DNA of 64,000 nt from contig NZ_CANMUW010000020.1 in assembly GCF_947501225.1 (NCBI RefSeq), positions 1-64,000 on the forward strand. Reading direction: 5' to 3'. Numbering within the stretch: position 1 is the first letter of the stretch; each line of letters begins with the position of its first letter. Position numbers and translations under genes: made by a program. Shown piece by piece: positions 1-6,914 of this stretch. The notes under the pieces were generated by a model. It did not search any database, was not told the origin of the DNA, and saw only the letters and a program-made list of their open reading frames with translations. This stretch comes from an uncultured Shewanella sp. (GTDB lineage Bacteria > Pseudomonadota > Gammaproteobacteria > Enterobacterales > Shewanellaceae).

Positions 1-77
1 ATAGCTTATAGCTTATAGCTTATAGCTTATAGCTTATAGCTTATAGCTTATAGCTTATAGCTTATAGCTTATAGCTT
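1..77. repeat. heptamer tandem array, 11 copies of ATAGCTT
   Basis: Eleven uninterrupted copies of the 7-base unit ATAGCTT run from the first base of the window to position 77, so the true left end lies outside. No reading frame uses it. It sits just beyond the terminator of the catalase gene. A second heptamer array with a different unit lies near 14.1 kb and a two-copy remnant near 27.5 kb, so such arrays recur between genes here. Confidence 0.95.
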
Positions 78-95
78 CTGACTCGCCGCGATGTA

Positions 96-126
96 AAAAA
101 GCCAGCGTTCCAGTCGCTGGCTTTTT
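96..126 (-). terminator. rho-independent terminator of the catalase gene
   Basis: A perfect 7-bp stem (GCCAGCG at 101-107 with CGCTGGC at 115-121) encloses a 7-base loop. It is flanked by an A run on one side and a T run on the other, so it can end transcription in both directions. It lies just downstream of the catalase stop codon. Confidence 0.85.
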
Positions 127-143
127 ACTACTCAAGCGTTCAT

Positions 144-1625
144 TTAAAGAGCTAAACTCTGCTTGATGCGCTGTCCGTAGTCGGCATCGGCCTTGGTGAA
201 ATGCTCAACCATGGTCTGCTGCACATCGAGTGTGGTTTGACTCAGGGTGCCGCAGATGTTGCTAATCAGACGCGCCTTCTCCTCTTCGGGCAGGATGCGA
301 TACAGGTTACCCGCCTGAGAGAAATCATCCTGATTATAGCGGCTGTACCTGTCGGCCTCGCCATCGAGACGCAGTGGCGGCTCGATAAACTCAGATGTGT
401 CACTTAGCCCTTCGATGCGCGAGTTAGGACCATAGTTTGCCGAAGCATCACCGCCGGTCTGGCTTCCATGGTAAGGACACTGAGTTCCCGCCATCGCTCC
501 GGCCCTTTGATGGTGGTTTGCCTTGGTGCCATGAGGGCAGTTTACCGGTAGCTGGTTATAGTTAGCCCCGATACGATAACGCTGCGCATCTGCATATGCG
601 AACAGTCTTGCCTGCAACATCTTATCCGGTGAGGCGCCGACTCCCGGAACCAGGTTACTTGGCGCTAAGGCCACCTGCTCAACCTCGGCAAAGTAATTCT
701 CCGGCATACGATTGAGCTCCAACTCACCGATCTCGATCAGTGGGTAATCCCCATGTGGCCATACCTTAGTCAAATCAAACGGATTGATAGAGTAGGTATT
801 TGCATCACTCTCGGGCATTATCTGTACATTCACGGACCAACGAGGAAAGTTACCGTCACTTATCGCCGCGACCATGTCTCGTTGAGATGAGTCGGGATCG
901 ATCCCCTTCAGGATATCGGCCTGCTCCGGGGTAAGGTTAGCGATCCCCTGCTTCGTCTTAAAGTGGAACTTTACCCAGAAGCGTTCACCCTTGGCATTCC
1001 AAAATGAGTAGGTGTGTGAGCCGTAACCATTCATCTGACGGTAGTTGGCCGGGATCCCGCGATCTGACATAAGCACAGTTACCTGATGCAAGGCCTCAGG
1101 GTTTAACGCCCAGAAATCCCACATGGCTTGCGGATCTTTCAGGTTTGTCTGCGGGTTTCGTTTTTGAGTATGAATAAAATCGGGGAACTTTATCCCGTCA
1201 CGCAGGAAGAAGGTCGGCGTGTTATTGCCCACTATGTCGTGATTACCGCGAGCGGTATAAAAACGCAGACCAAATCCCCGGGGATCCCGCTCGGCATCGG
1301 CAGAACCCATCTCACCACCTACGGTAGAGAAGCGCACGAAGGTTTCAGTTTGCTTGCCCACCTCATTGAAGTGCTCCGCAATCGTGTAATCGCTCATATC
1401 TTTCGTCAGGGTAAAGGTGCCATAGACTCCGGTTCCCTTCGCATGAACCACTCGCTCAGGAATACGCTCACGGTTGAAGTGAGCCAATTTCTCGATCAGA
1501 TGAAAATCTTGCAGCAGTACGGGGCCACGCTCTCCCGCCGTCAAAGAGTTTTGGTCATCGGCAACCGGTGCGCCATTTTGACTGGTCAGGTAGTTGGCTT
1601 GTTCTGTCATATTTTGCTTGTTCAT
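144..1625 (-). CDS. monofunctional haem catalase (small-subunit type)
   Basis: Converts hydrogen peroxide to water and oxygen. At about 493 residues it has the size of small-subunit haem catalases. Visible family marks are the distal His in VVHAKGTGVYGTF (about residue 60), the distal Asn in HDIVGNNTPTFFLRD (about 130), and the proximal haem-ligand Tyr in RLFAYADAQRYR (about 345). There is no C-terminal extension of the large-subunit type and no signal peptide, so it should be cytoplasmic. I place the start at 1625 because a GGAGAAG ribosome site lies just upstream of that ATG; an in-frame ATG at 1643 would put this site inside the gene. It is monocistronic and ends at a strong terminator. 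The symbol could be katA or katB and cannot be settled here. OxyR control is likely for the family, but I could not identify a site. Confidence 0.95.
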   Translation of the reverse strand: MNKQNMTEQANYLTSQNGAPVADDQNSLTAGERGPVLLQDFHLIEKLAHFNRERIPERVVHAKGTGVYGTFTLTKDMSDYTIAEHFNEVGKQTETFVRFSTVGGEMGSADAERDPRGFGLRFYTARGNHDIVGNNTPTFFLRDGIKFPDFIHTQKRNPQTNLKDPQAMWDFWALNPEALHQVTVLMSDRGIPANYRQMNGYGSHTYSFWNAKGERFWVKFHFKTKQGIANLTPEQADILKGIDPDSSQRDMVAAISDGNFPRWSVNVQIMPESDANTYSINPFDLTKVWPHGDYPLIEIGELELNRMPENYFAEVEQVALAPSNLVPGVGASPDKMLQARLFAYADAQRYRIGANYNQLPVNCPHGTKANHHQRAGAMAGTQCPYHGSQTGGDASANYGPNSRIEGLSDTSEFIEPPLRLDGEADRYSRYNQDDFSQAGNLYRILPEEEKARLISNICGTLSQTTLDVQQTMVEHFTKADADYGQRIKQSLAL

Positions 1626-2008
1626 GCTCTTCTCCAAAATCAAATCTGTTCGTTATGGCTGGTTTCAACCAACCAGTTTTCAATTACGTCGTAGATGGTA
1701 GGCATAGCCACAGCTCCTGTTATTAACCATTAGGGCCATAAACTTAAGAGTCATTATGAAAGCCGATCTCTTAAGCCCTGCCTATGTCGATGAAGGTAAG
1801 ATTAATCAACCCAAGCAAAAGAGCAAAACGATTAAACCAGATAACCCTAATCGCTTTTACAGCTTAAACAGAATAAAATCAGCGAGTGCAACCTGAAGCG
1901 CAGGGGGGAAACGAATAAAATTCAAGGGGGAATAAAGGAGAAGATAAAGATAACAGTCAAGGCCCTTTCAGGCCATGATTGCCATTACTTGGTTACATTA
2001 AAAGTCAG
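1626..2008. other. intergenic region upstream of catalase
   Basis: About 380 bp lie between the catalase start and the stop of the small membrane protein gene; both genes read leftward. It should hold the catalase promoter. I see a few A/T-rich stretches and a G7-like run near 1903-1908, but no convincing regulator site, terminator or small gene. Confidence 0.5.
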
Positions 2009-2248
2009 CTATTTCGGTCTGTGCTCGTATTTGTACAGCCTTACTAAGTAGTAAATATCGATAAGCACGATAAAGAAATTAACCAGGGCTACGGGAATCG
2101 CACTGATCGCCATGCCATAGGCGACAAACAACGCCGCACCGACCAGATTCCACCAGCGTAACTTCTTAATATTCGACATCATGAGTGAGATGGCGACCAC
2201 GACCGAAGCCAGATAACCCACCCATTCCCATATTGCTGCGTTATCCAT
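2009..2248 (-). CDS. small YgjV-like inner-membrane protein
   Basis: A 79-residue protein that is almost entirely hydrophobic. There are three likely membrane helices, at about residues 8-25, 31-50 and 53-70, separated by short basic loops (SNIKKLRWWN) and ending in a charged tail (YKYEHRPK). The WN-x-x-G-A-x-x-F-x-x-YG pattern in the middle is typical of the YgjV / Imm-type small membrane family, whose function is unknown. The start is supported by GGAGAG a few bases upstream. It stands alone, with 130 bp to the thioesterase gene upstream. The family assignment is from memory of the pattern and is moderately secure; no role can be inferred from the neighbours. Confidence 0.75.
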   Translation of the reverse strand: MDNAAIWEWVGYLASVVVAISLMMSNIKKLRWWNLVGAALFVAYGMAISAIPVALVNFFIVLIDIYYLVRLYKYEHRPK

Positions 2249-2379
2249 ACACTCTCCAGTTTTTCATTCAACTATCACTGTTTCTATTATGAACAAAAGC
2301 CTTCAATTCCGACAGGTTATTTAGATAAATAATCTGACATGGCCAACCTGAGAATACCTGCATAAATCCGAGGTGACAC

Positions 2380-2829
2380 CTAACGTGCGACAACTGCAGC
2401 CGTCATCCTTGAGATACAACATAATTGACCGGCACCATTATGAATTAACACCTCCCACACCGAGCTTCTCTTACCCAGGTGAACCGGCTTAGCCGTTGCC
2501 GTTAAGATACCATTACGTGACGCTTTCAGGTGGTTGGCATTGATCTCCTGACCGACGCAGTAGAACTGCTCATAATCGACGACAAAGTTGGCCGCATAGC
2601 TGGCAACGGTCTCGGCGAGTACAACATTGGCTCCGCCATGAACGATCCCCAGAGGATTATGAACGTCGGGTGACGCCGGCATGGTAGCCTTCATATAATC
2701 ATCGCCAATCTCTGAAATTTGAATTCCAAGAGTCTTCATCAGGGTGCCTTTTCCATGCATTCCCTCATCCATCTTTGCGCAATCTTCCAAGGTTACCGCT
2801 CTGAACCAAATCGACATCTTTACCATCAT
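2380..2829 (-). CDS. PaaI/EntH-like hotdog-fold acyl-CoA thioesterase
   Basis: A 149-residue hotdog thioesterase. The signature NPLGIVHGGANVVLAETVAS (about residues 58-77) has the HGG turn and the Glu that acts as general base in the YdiI/EntH (MenI/EntH) branch of the family. Those enzymes hydrolyse aromatic acyl-CoAs such as 1,4-dihydroxy-2-naphthoyl-CoA, or aryl carrier-protein thioesters. The second strand block (ISRMTAAVV) closes the fold. The protein is cytoplasmic. The start is uncertain: ATG codons at residues 1, 2 and 5 are all possible, and none has a strong ribosome site. No menaquinone or siderophore genes lie nearby, so the exact substrate stays open; a MenI role would suit a menaquinone-rich anaerobic respirer. 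Confidence 0.85.
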   Translation of the reverse strand: MMVKMSIWFRAVTLEDCAKMDEGMHGKGTLMKTLGIQISEIGDDYMKATMPASPDVHNPLGIVHGGANVVLAETVASYAANFVVDYEQFYCVGQEINANHLKASRNGILTATAKPVHLGKRSSVWEVLIHNGAGQLCCISRMTAAVVAR

Positions 2830-2899
2830 CCCATTATTATCGTGGGCAACAGTCTACTGGGTCATAAGCAAAATTTAAACAGGTGTTCGGGATTAGAGT

Positions 2900-2971
2900 G
2901 GCTCTCGAATACTCTTATTTTTTGAGTAGGTTCGTTGGTGACGACCGACATTAGGTGAGTATTCGAGAGCC
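2900..2971. repeat. 72-bp element with 15-bp perfect inverted ends
   Basis: GGCTCTCGAATACTC at 2900-2914 is exactly complementary to GAGTATTCGAGAGCC at 2957-2971, with 42 bases between. An inner GTTGGT/ACCGAC pair can extend the folding. No T tract follows, so it does not look like a simple terminator. It may be a tiny transposon derivative or a recombination scar. It lies directly before a gene remnant that reads through its right arm. Confidence 0.75.
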
Positions 2972-3130
2972 GTAGGGCAACTTTCATGGGGGGTTAACGG
3001 CTCACATCTTAAAGATGCACAGGCCCAACAGAAGCAGGATGCAGTCCAGAAGGGCATCAGAGCGGGCCGACTCGATTCCAGAGAGTGGCGCCTGTACACC
3101 TTATTGAGTCAATACAAGCTGAGTGGTTAA
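2942..3130 (+). pseudogene. remnant of a small protein gene (C-terminal part)
   Basis: This frame is open from 2942 to the TAA at 3128-3130. Its last 38 residues or so look protein-like: rich in Gln, Lys and Arg, with the pattern KGIRAGRLDSREWRLYTLLS. That resembles the short repeated helical motif (R/K-I-x-x-G-x-x-S/D-x-x-L-T-x-x-E) of small secreted or periplasmic proteins. No start codon with a ribosome site or signal peptide is present, and the frame is cut upstream by a stop and by the 72-bp inverted-repeat element. I read it as a decayed gene end. It could also be a chance open frame. Confidence 0.4.
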
Positions 3131-3238
3131 ACGCTAGATTGCAAACAAACTGATGAAAACTTCCATACATTTTTCATCGATGAAACTTTAAGATGGAGGC
3201 AGTGTATACAGGCTAATATCTGGAGCAAGAGGCCAAGG

Positions 3239-3466
3239 TCACTTTGTCTGAGGTAAATATCTTTTTTGAAGGGGAAAGCACGTTTTTAATCTGAAGTGTT
3301 CAAAATTAGTTATAAAATCAAGAGTAGTGAACACAGAACTCTTTACAAAAATAAACATAAGCAACAAAAACAGAAAGATATGCCAGCTCACCTTACCTAT
3401 ATAAGCATGTGAAGAATTAGCCATTCTTATCGCTAACTCAGATACTTTAGATCTGCATACTACCAA
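3239..3466 (-). CDS. possible small membrane protein, doubtful
   Basis: A short frame. If it starts at the inner ATG (MANSSHAYIGK, about 3424) it gives roughly 61 residues, with one strongly hydrophobic segment (WHIFLFLLLMFIFV) followed by a basic tail. No clear ribosome site precedes either start, the base composition is A/T-rich like the surrounding non-coding DNA, and I recognise no family. I list it because it is the only plausible gene in the 830-bp gap between the thioesterase and the first nuclease gene. It may well be noise. Confidence 0.2.
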   Translation of the reverse strand: MVVCRSKVSELAIRMANSSHAYIGKVSWHIFLFLLLMFIFVKSSVFTTLDFITNFEHFRLKTCFPLQKRYLPQTK

Positions 3467-3615
3467 AATGTAATTTTAAAACTTAAGTAAAACGGATGTT
3501 AACCATCATTTAAATATGAACAGTCTATTACTCTTAATATCAATACTGAGTCGCCCTCTGGCTTGAAGCGCTACCTGGGATATTCCGCGTTAAAAGGTAC
3601 CAAGTGCACATAAAA

Positions 3616-3647
3616 AAACCGCTTTCAGCAGAGACTGAAAGCGGTTT
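3616..3647 (-). terminator. terminator of the first exeM-type gene
   Basis: A 13-bp perfect stem (AAACCGCTTTCAG with CTGAAAGCGGTTT) and a 6-base loop. On the minus strand it is followed by a run of T residues. It lies 20 bp past the stop codon. Confidence 0.9.
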
Positions 3648-3667
3648 ATTGGACTCAGTATTCGGCT

Positions 3668-6319
3668 TTAGCGAATGCGGCGACGTAAACCTAATAATGA
3701 CAGCATAGCCAGGCCGAAGAAGCCTAATGAACCGCCATCATCATCTTCTTTTTCCGGTTCAACCGGTTCAACTGGGTCAACCGGAGCCGGATAACTCAGG
3801 GCTACAACCACAGGATCGTGATCCGAAGAGCTGAAAACATTTTCAGACTTAGCCAGATCGCCGGTGTACTTACCGGAATATTCAAACAAGCCAGATTCAA
3901 CCGAGTTGATATGCCAGTCCTGAATGTCGACCAGTTTAGCCGCAAGACTCGCGTTACCTAGAGCGTGATCCAGGTTACCTAACTCACCGCCATAGCTATA
4001 GCTGTAAGTTTCAGGACCATGAGCCTGAGTGTTAAGGTTGATAAGGCCGTAACCTTTCTCAATCACACTTCCCTCTTGCTCATAGACTTCACCGTTAATG
4101 GTTGTCCATGATGCGGTAACAACATCTCTGTTCGACGTCGCTGCATCATAGTCGGTTAACACGCGAACAGGATCTTCCATGCCATAAGCGTTTAAGTCAC
4201 CGATAACCAGCAGGTCACCTTCGATATCCTTTATAGAATCGCCGATAGCCTTAGCTGCCGATACACGGAACTCATTACACTTACCCTGAAGGTCGGCAGG
4301 ATCTTTACTCTCTGAGTACTCCAACCAATCTTCAAGACAACCTGACCCTTTAGACTTGAGGTGGTTAACGACAACGGTTAGCTTCTCATCATGGATCTGG
4401 AACGTCTGACCTAAACTATAACGCTGATACTTGTCATAACTTGGGCTGGTCTCAACATCATCTCCCTCACCACGAGTCGCCACACCTTCAGCTGCGTGCT
4501 GCTCAGGTGTAGCAATAACGAATGCATCACCGGCTGGCTTCACCTTGTTAGGGCGATAAAAAATACCGACTGTGATCGCATCACTGCCGACAAACTGTCC
4601 CTGGTACTTATCGGCATCTGCCACTTCGATAAATTTATAAGCATCGACAGCCGGCAACTCGGCATTAATTGAGTTCAACAGATACTGAATCGAGCTGGAT
4701 TCGCTAAAGCCGTTGTTTTCAATCTCCATCAAGCCTACGATGTCTGCATTCATCTCTTTGAGTGCGTTGACAATCTTAGTGCGCTGAAGCAGATACTCGT
4801 CAAGGGTATGCGCACCACGGCCACAACTCTTGTAGGTCTTATCCGCATCGGCCTGATCTTTACAGGTCGCATTTAATGGCCCACCAATATCACTGTCGCT
4901 GGTGAACAGGTTCAACACGTTAAAGCTGGCAACACGGATATCGCCTTTAGTCGCGATCTCTGGCGTTTCGACCCGGTCATTTTCACGGACAAAATCACCG
5001 GCAACGATCTCATTTGTTGCATATAAACGGTAGGCGTTGTAGCTGTAATTAACCATACCCTCAATGTTATTGAGCTGATCGCCGATGCGCATATAGCCGG
5101 TTTCTGCATCGAACCCCGGGAAATAGGCAATACGGCCCTTAGGCGCTGAAAGTCCCGTTTCAATTACCAGCTTATTCTTGGAATTCGCCAGTGCTAATGC
5201 CGCAGCCTCGTCAGTCCCGGCAGCATAAACCTGTGTCGCCTTGAACAGAGGTGCCTTATGGGAGAGAGACATGGTATTACCATAGCCATCATAACCATAT
5301 GGGCTGGTCACCCTCATATCACTGGTAGGGTCAAGCCTAATCTTCATCCCTTCGTGACGCTCTAAGGCATCGGCCAGGGTCTCACCCTCTTCGATAACCA
5401 GAGGAGAAACAGCAGGAATTTCGGCATCTCCGGTAATGGCCAGCTTATCCTTGCTACCTACAATTTCAGTCTGCTTATAGTTCTCTTTTACTTTACCTTC
5501 GACACAAACCAGCTTACCCGGCACAACCTCTTCCGGTGCAACCTCGCCAAGCGAAACAAAGATACCATCTGAAGTGGCGGCCGAACCGTCACCCGCCACA
5601 TCTTGAATGAAGAAGCCCTTCTTCTTATCCAGACGAGCCGTTACTACGCCTTTAACCACTACGGCGTCGGCAGACTCATATGGGTAAGAGGAAGATGTCA
5701 GTGGGCTATATTGGCCATCACCCTGAATATCATAGATAGCTGTGGCATCGCCTGTACAGGCATACGGCTCAACTTCGGCACCAACATATTCACCGGAGCG
5801 AACACCTAAACCATTGAAGGTATCCTTTGCAAGTTCGGTCCACTGAGCCGCATCGAACACGTCTTTAGCCGCAGTCACATCATCATTGCGTTGGAATGTT
5901 TTGTCATATCCCCAACCATCCGGTGTTGGAATAGTACCGATAACATCGACAATAACCCCATCTTTCAACAGGGCGACGGCATCACCGCCATTGAAGTACA
6001 GGTTACCTGTCATCGAGTCTACATCTGAGCCCAATGATATGGTGGCACTTGGATGAGTGATGACTTTAACAGATTTGGAAGCGATCGCCTGGCCATCCAG
6101 GGATACAAGATCTAATGATGTTTCTGCACCATCTTTGAAGCGTACCAGCTTATAACCGGCCAGATCGACGGATGCGTCACCCGTATTGTATAGCTCGATA
6201 GCCTTATTATTACTGCTACCCTCTACATATTCACTAATCATGACATCTGCGCTTGCCATCATGGGCATAGCCGCAGCAATTGACAGCGCAAGCACTGACA
6301 ACTTCTTAACATTATCCAT
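3668..6319 (-). CDS. exeM: ExeM/NucH-type extracellular endonuclease with GlyGly-CTERM tail
   Basis: An 883-residue secreted nuclease that degrades extracellular DNA. In order: a signal peptide (KKLSVLALSIAAAMPMMASA, about 1-24); a lamin-tail-like domain starting ISEYVEGSSNNKAIELYN; an OB-fold-like middle section; an endonuclease/exonuclease/phosphatase domain from about 500 to 840, with VASFNVLNLFTSD, GLMEIENNGF, VNHLKSKGSGC, GDLNAYG and the final SSDHDP. The C-terminus (GGSLGFFGLAMLSLLGLRRRIR) is a GlyGly-CTERM signal: two Gly, one hydrophobic helix, Arg tail. Such signals are processed by rhombosortase before type II export. The start at 6319 is favoured over ATGs at 6334 and 6448: the neighbouring paralogue has the same upstream sequence, but there the 6334-equivalent ATG is out of frame. 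It has its own terminator and duplicated upstream DNA. Confidence 0.93.
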   Translation of the reverse strand: MDNVKKLSVLALSIAAAMPMMASADVMISEYVEGSSNNKAIELYNTGDASVDLAGYKLVRFKDGAETSLDLVSLDGQAIASKSVKVITHPSATISLGSDVDSMTGNLYFNGGDAVALLKDGVIVDVIGTIPTPDGWGYDKTFQRNDDVTAAKDVFDAAQWTELAKDTFNGLGVRSGEYVGAEVEPYACTGDATAIYDIQGDGQYSPLTSSSYPYESADAVVVKGVVTARLDKKKGFFIQDVAGDGSAATSDGIFVSLGEVAPEEVVPGKLVCVEGKVKENYKQTEIVGSKDKLAITGDAEIPAVSPLVIEEGETLADALERHEGMKIRLDPTSDMRVTSPYGYDGYGNTMSLSHKAPLFKATQVYAAGTDEAAALALANSKNKLVIETGLSAPKGRIAYFPGFDAETGYMRIGDQLNNIEGMVNYSYNAYRLYATNEIVAGDFVRENDRVETPEIATKGDIRVASFNVLNLFTSDSDIGGPLNATCKDQADADKTYKSCGRGAHTLDEYLLQRTKIVNALKEMNADIVGLMEIENNGFSESSSIQYLLNSINAELPAVDAYKFIEVADADKYQGQFVGSDAITVGIFYRPNKVKPAGDAFVIATPEQHAAEGVATRGEGDDVETSPSYDKYQRYSLGQTFQIHDEKLTVVVNHLKSKGSGCLEDWLEYSESKDPADLQGKCNEFRVSAAKAIGDSIKDIEGDLLVIGDLNAYGMEDPVRVLTDYDAATSNRDVVTASWTTINGEVYEQEGSVIEKGYGLINLNTQAHGPETYSYSYGGELGNLDHALGNASLAAKLVDIQDWHINSVESGLFEYSGKYTGDLAKSENVFSSSDHDPVVVALSYPAPVDPVEPVEPEKEDDDGGSLGFFGLAMLSLLGLRRRIR

Positions 6320-6334
6320 TTTTTTCAACCCCAT

Positions 6335-6670
6335 TTTTATAATATTGCCGCTAATTTCTATTAACGTGCGCAGCGATTGTTGCAGAGTTTCATGACAAAA
6401 AAAAGAAGGGTAAATCACATTTGACGCGCATAAGCATTTGTTAAACAAGGATAAACACCCGCCAACTTATCCGTTATCAGAACAGACCCGGAGTATATTA
6501 GCTTTAGAAGATAAAAATCATAGGGTTAAGCAAGAACAGGGATGCGGCATTTCCGGATAAAGTTTGACGGTTAAATTCACAATTTTTTTATGAAACACTA
6601 AAAATAATTTACCCATCTGCGCTTAATGACCAAAACAAGCCCCAAATACCCATGAAAAACCTTTACAGAG
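6335..6670. repeat. duplicated upstream region, copy 1
   Basis: The roughly 330 bp upstream of the first nuclease gene align by eye with the region upstream of the second (about 9590-9940). Shared blocks include GACAAAAAAAAGAAGGG, CTTGTTAAACAAG, GAGTATATTAGCTTTA, TTAAGCAAGAACAGGG and a TTTTTTTATRAAAYACTAAA block. The promoter therefore duplicated with the gene, and the two copies may share regulation. Confidence 0.85.
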
Positions 6671-6807
6671 ACTTTTTAACAGATAAATATCGGAGAGGTT
6701 GAAGCGACAGGTAATCGATTTTATCAGGCAAGATCAGGGGCAAGCTTCCACTCCCCTGTCCGATACAAAGATAACCGCTCCCCAATAGATGACGACTCAA
6801 GAAACAA

Positions 6808-6841
6808 AAAATCCCCACTCTAACCTTTGAGTGGGGATTTT
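6808..6841 (-). terminator. terminator of the second exeM-type gene
   Basis: A 13-bp perfect stem (AAAATCCCCACTC with GAGTGGGGATTTT) and an 8-base loop, flanked by an A run and T residues. It lies about 75 bp downstream of the second nuclease gene's stop, between the two paralogues. Confidence 0.9.
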
Positions 6842-6914
6842 ATCTCCCTAGCGTTAATGTGAAAGAACTAGCTCTGGTTACTCAACCATAGAGCCGCTTC
6901 AACTTAGCGCTAAT

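Larger units (their letters stand above)
2830..3667. other. gene-poor region between thioesterase and exeM
   Basis: About 840 bp hold the inverted-repeat element, the gene remnant and the doubtful small frame listed separately, plus the exeM terminator at the right end. The part from about 3131 to 3600 is A/T-rich with no other feature I can support. Together these look like a decayed or insertion-prone site. Confidence 0.6.

Noticed and set aside
1128..1694. Long frame opposite the catalase gene
   Set aside because: It is the shadow of a highly conserved catalase; no family or ribosome site supports it.
2893..3099. Leftward frame across the inverted repeat
   Set aside because: No recognisable protein, no ribosome site, and it overlaps the inverted repeat and the remnant of the other strand.
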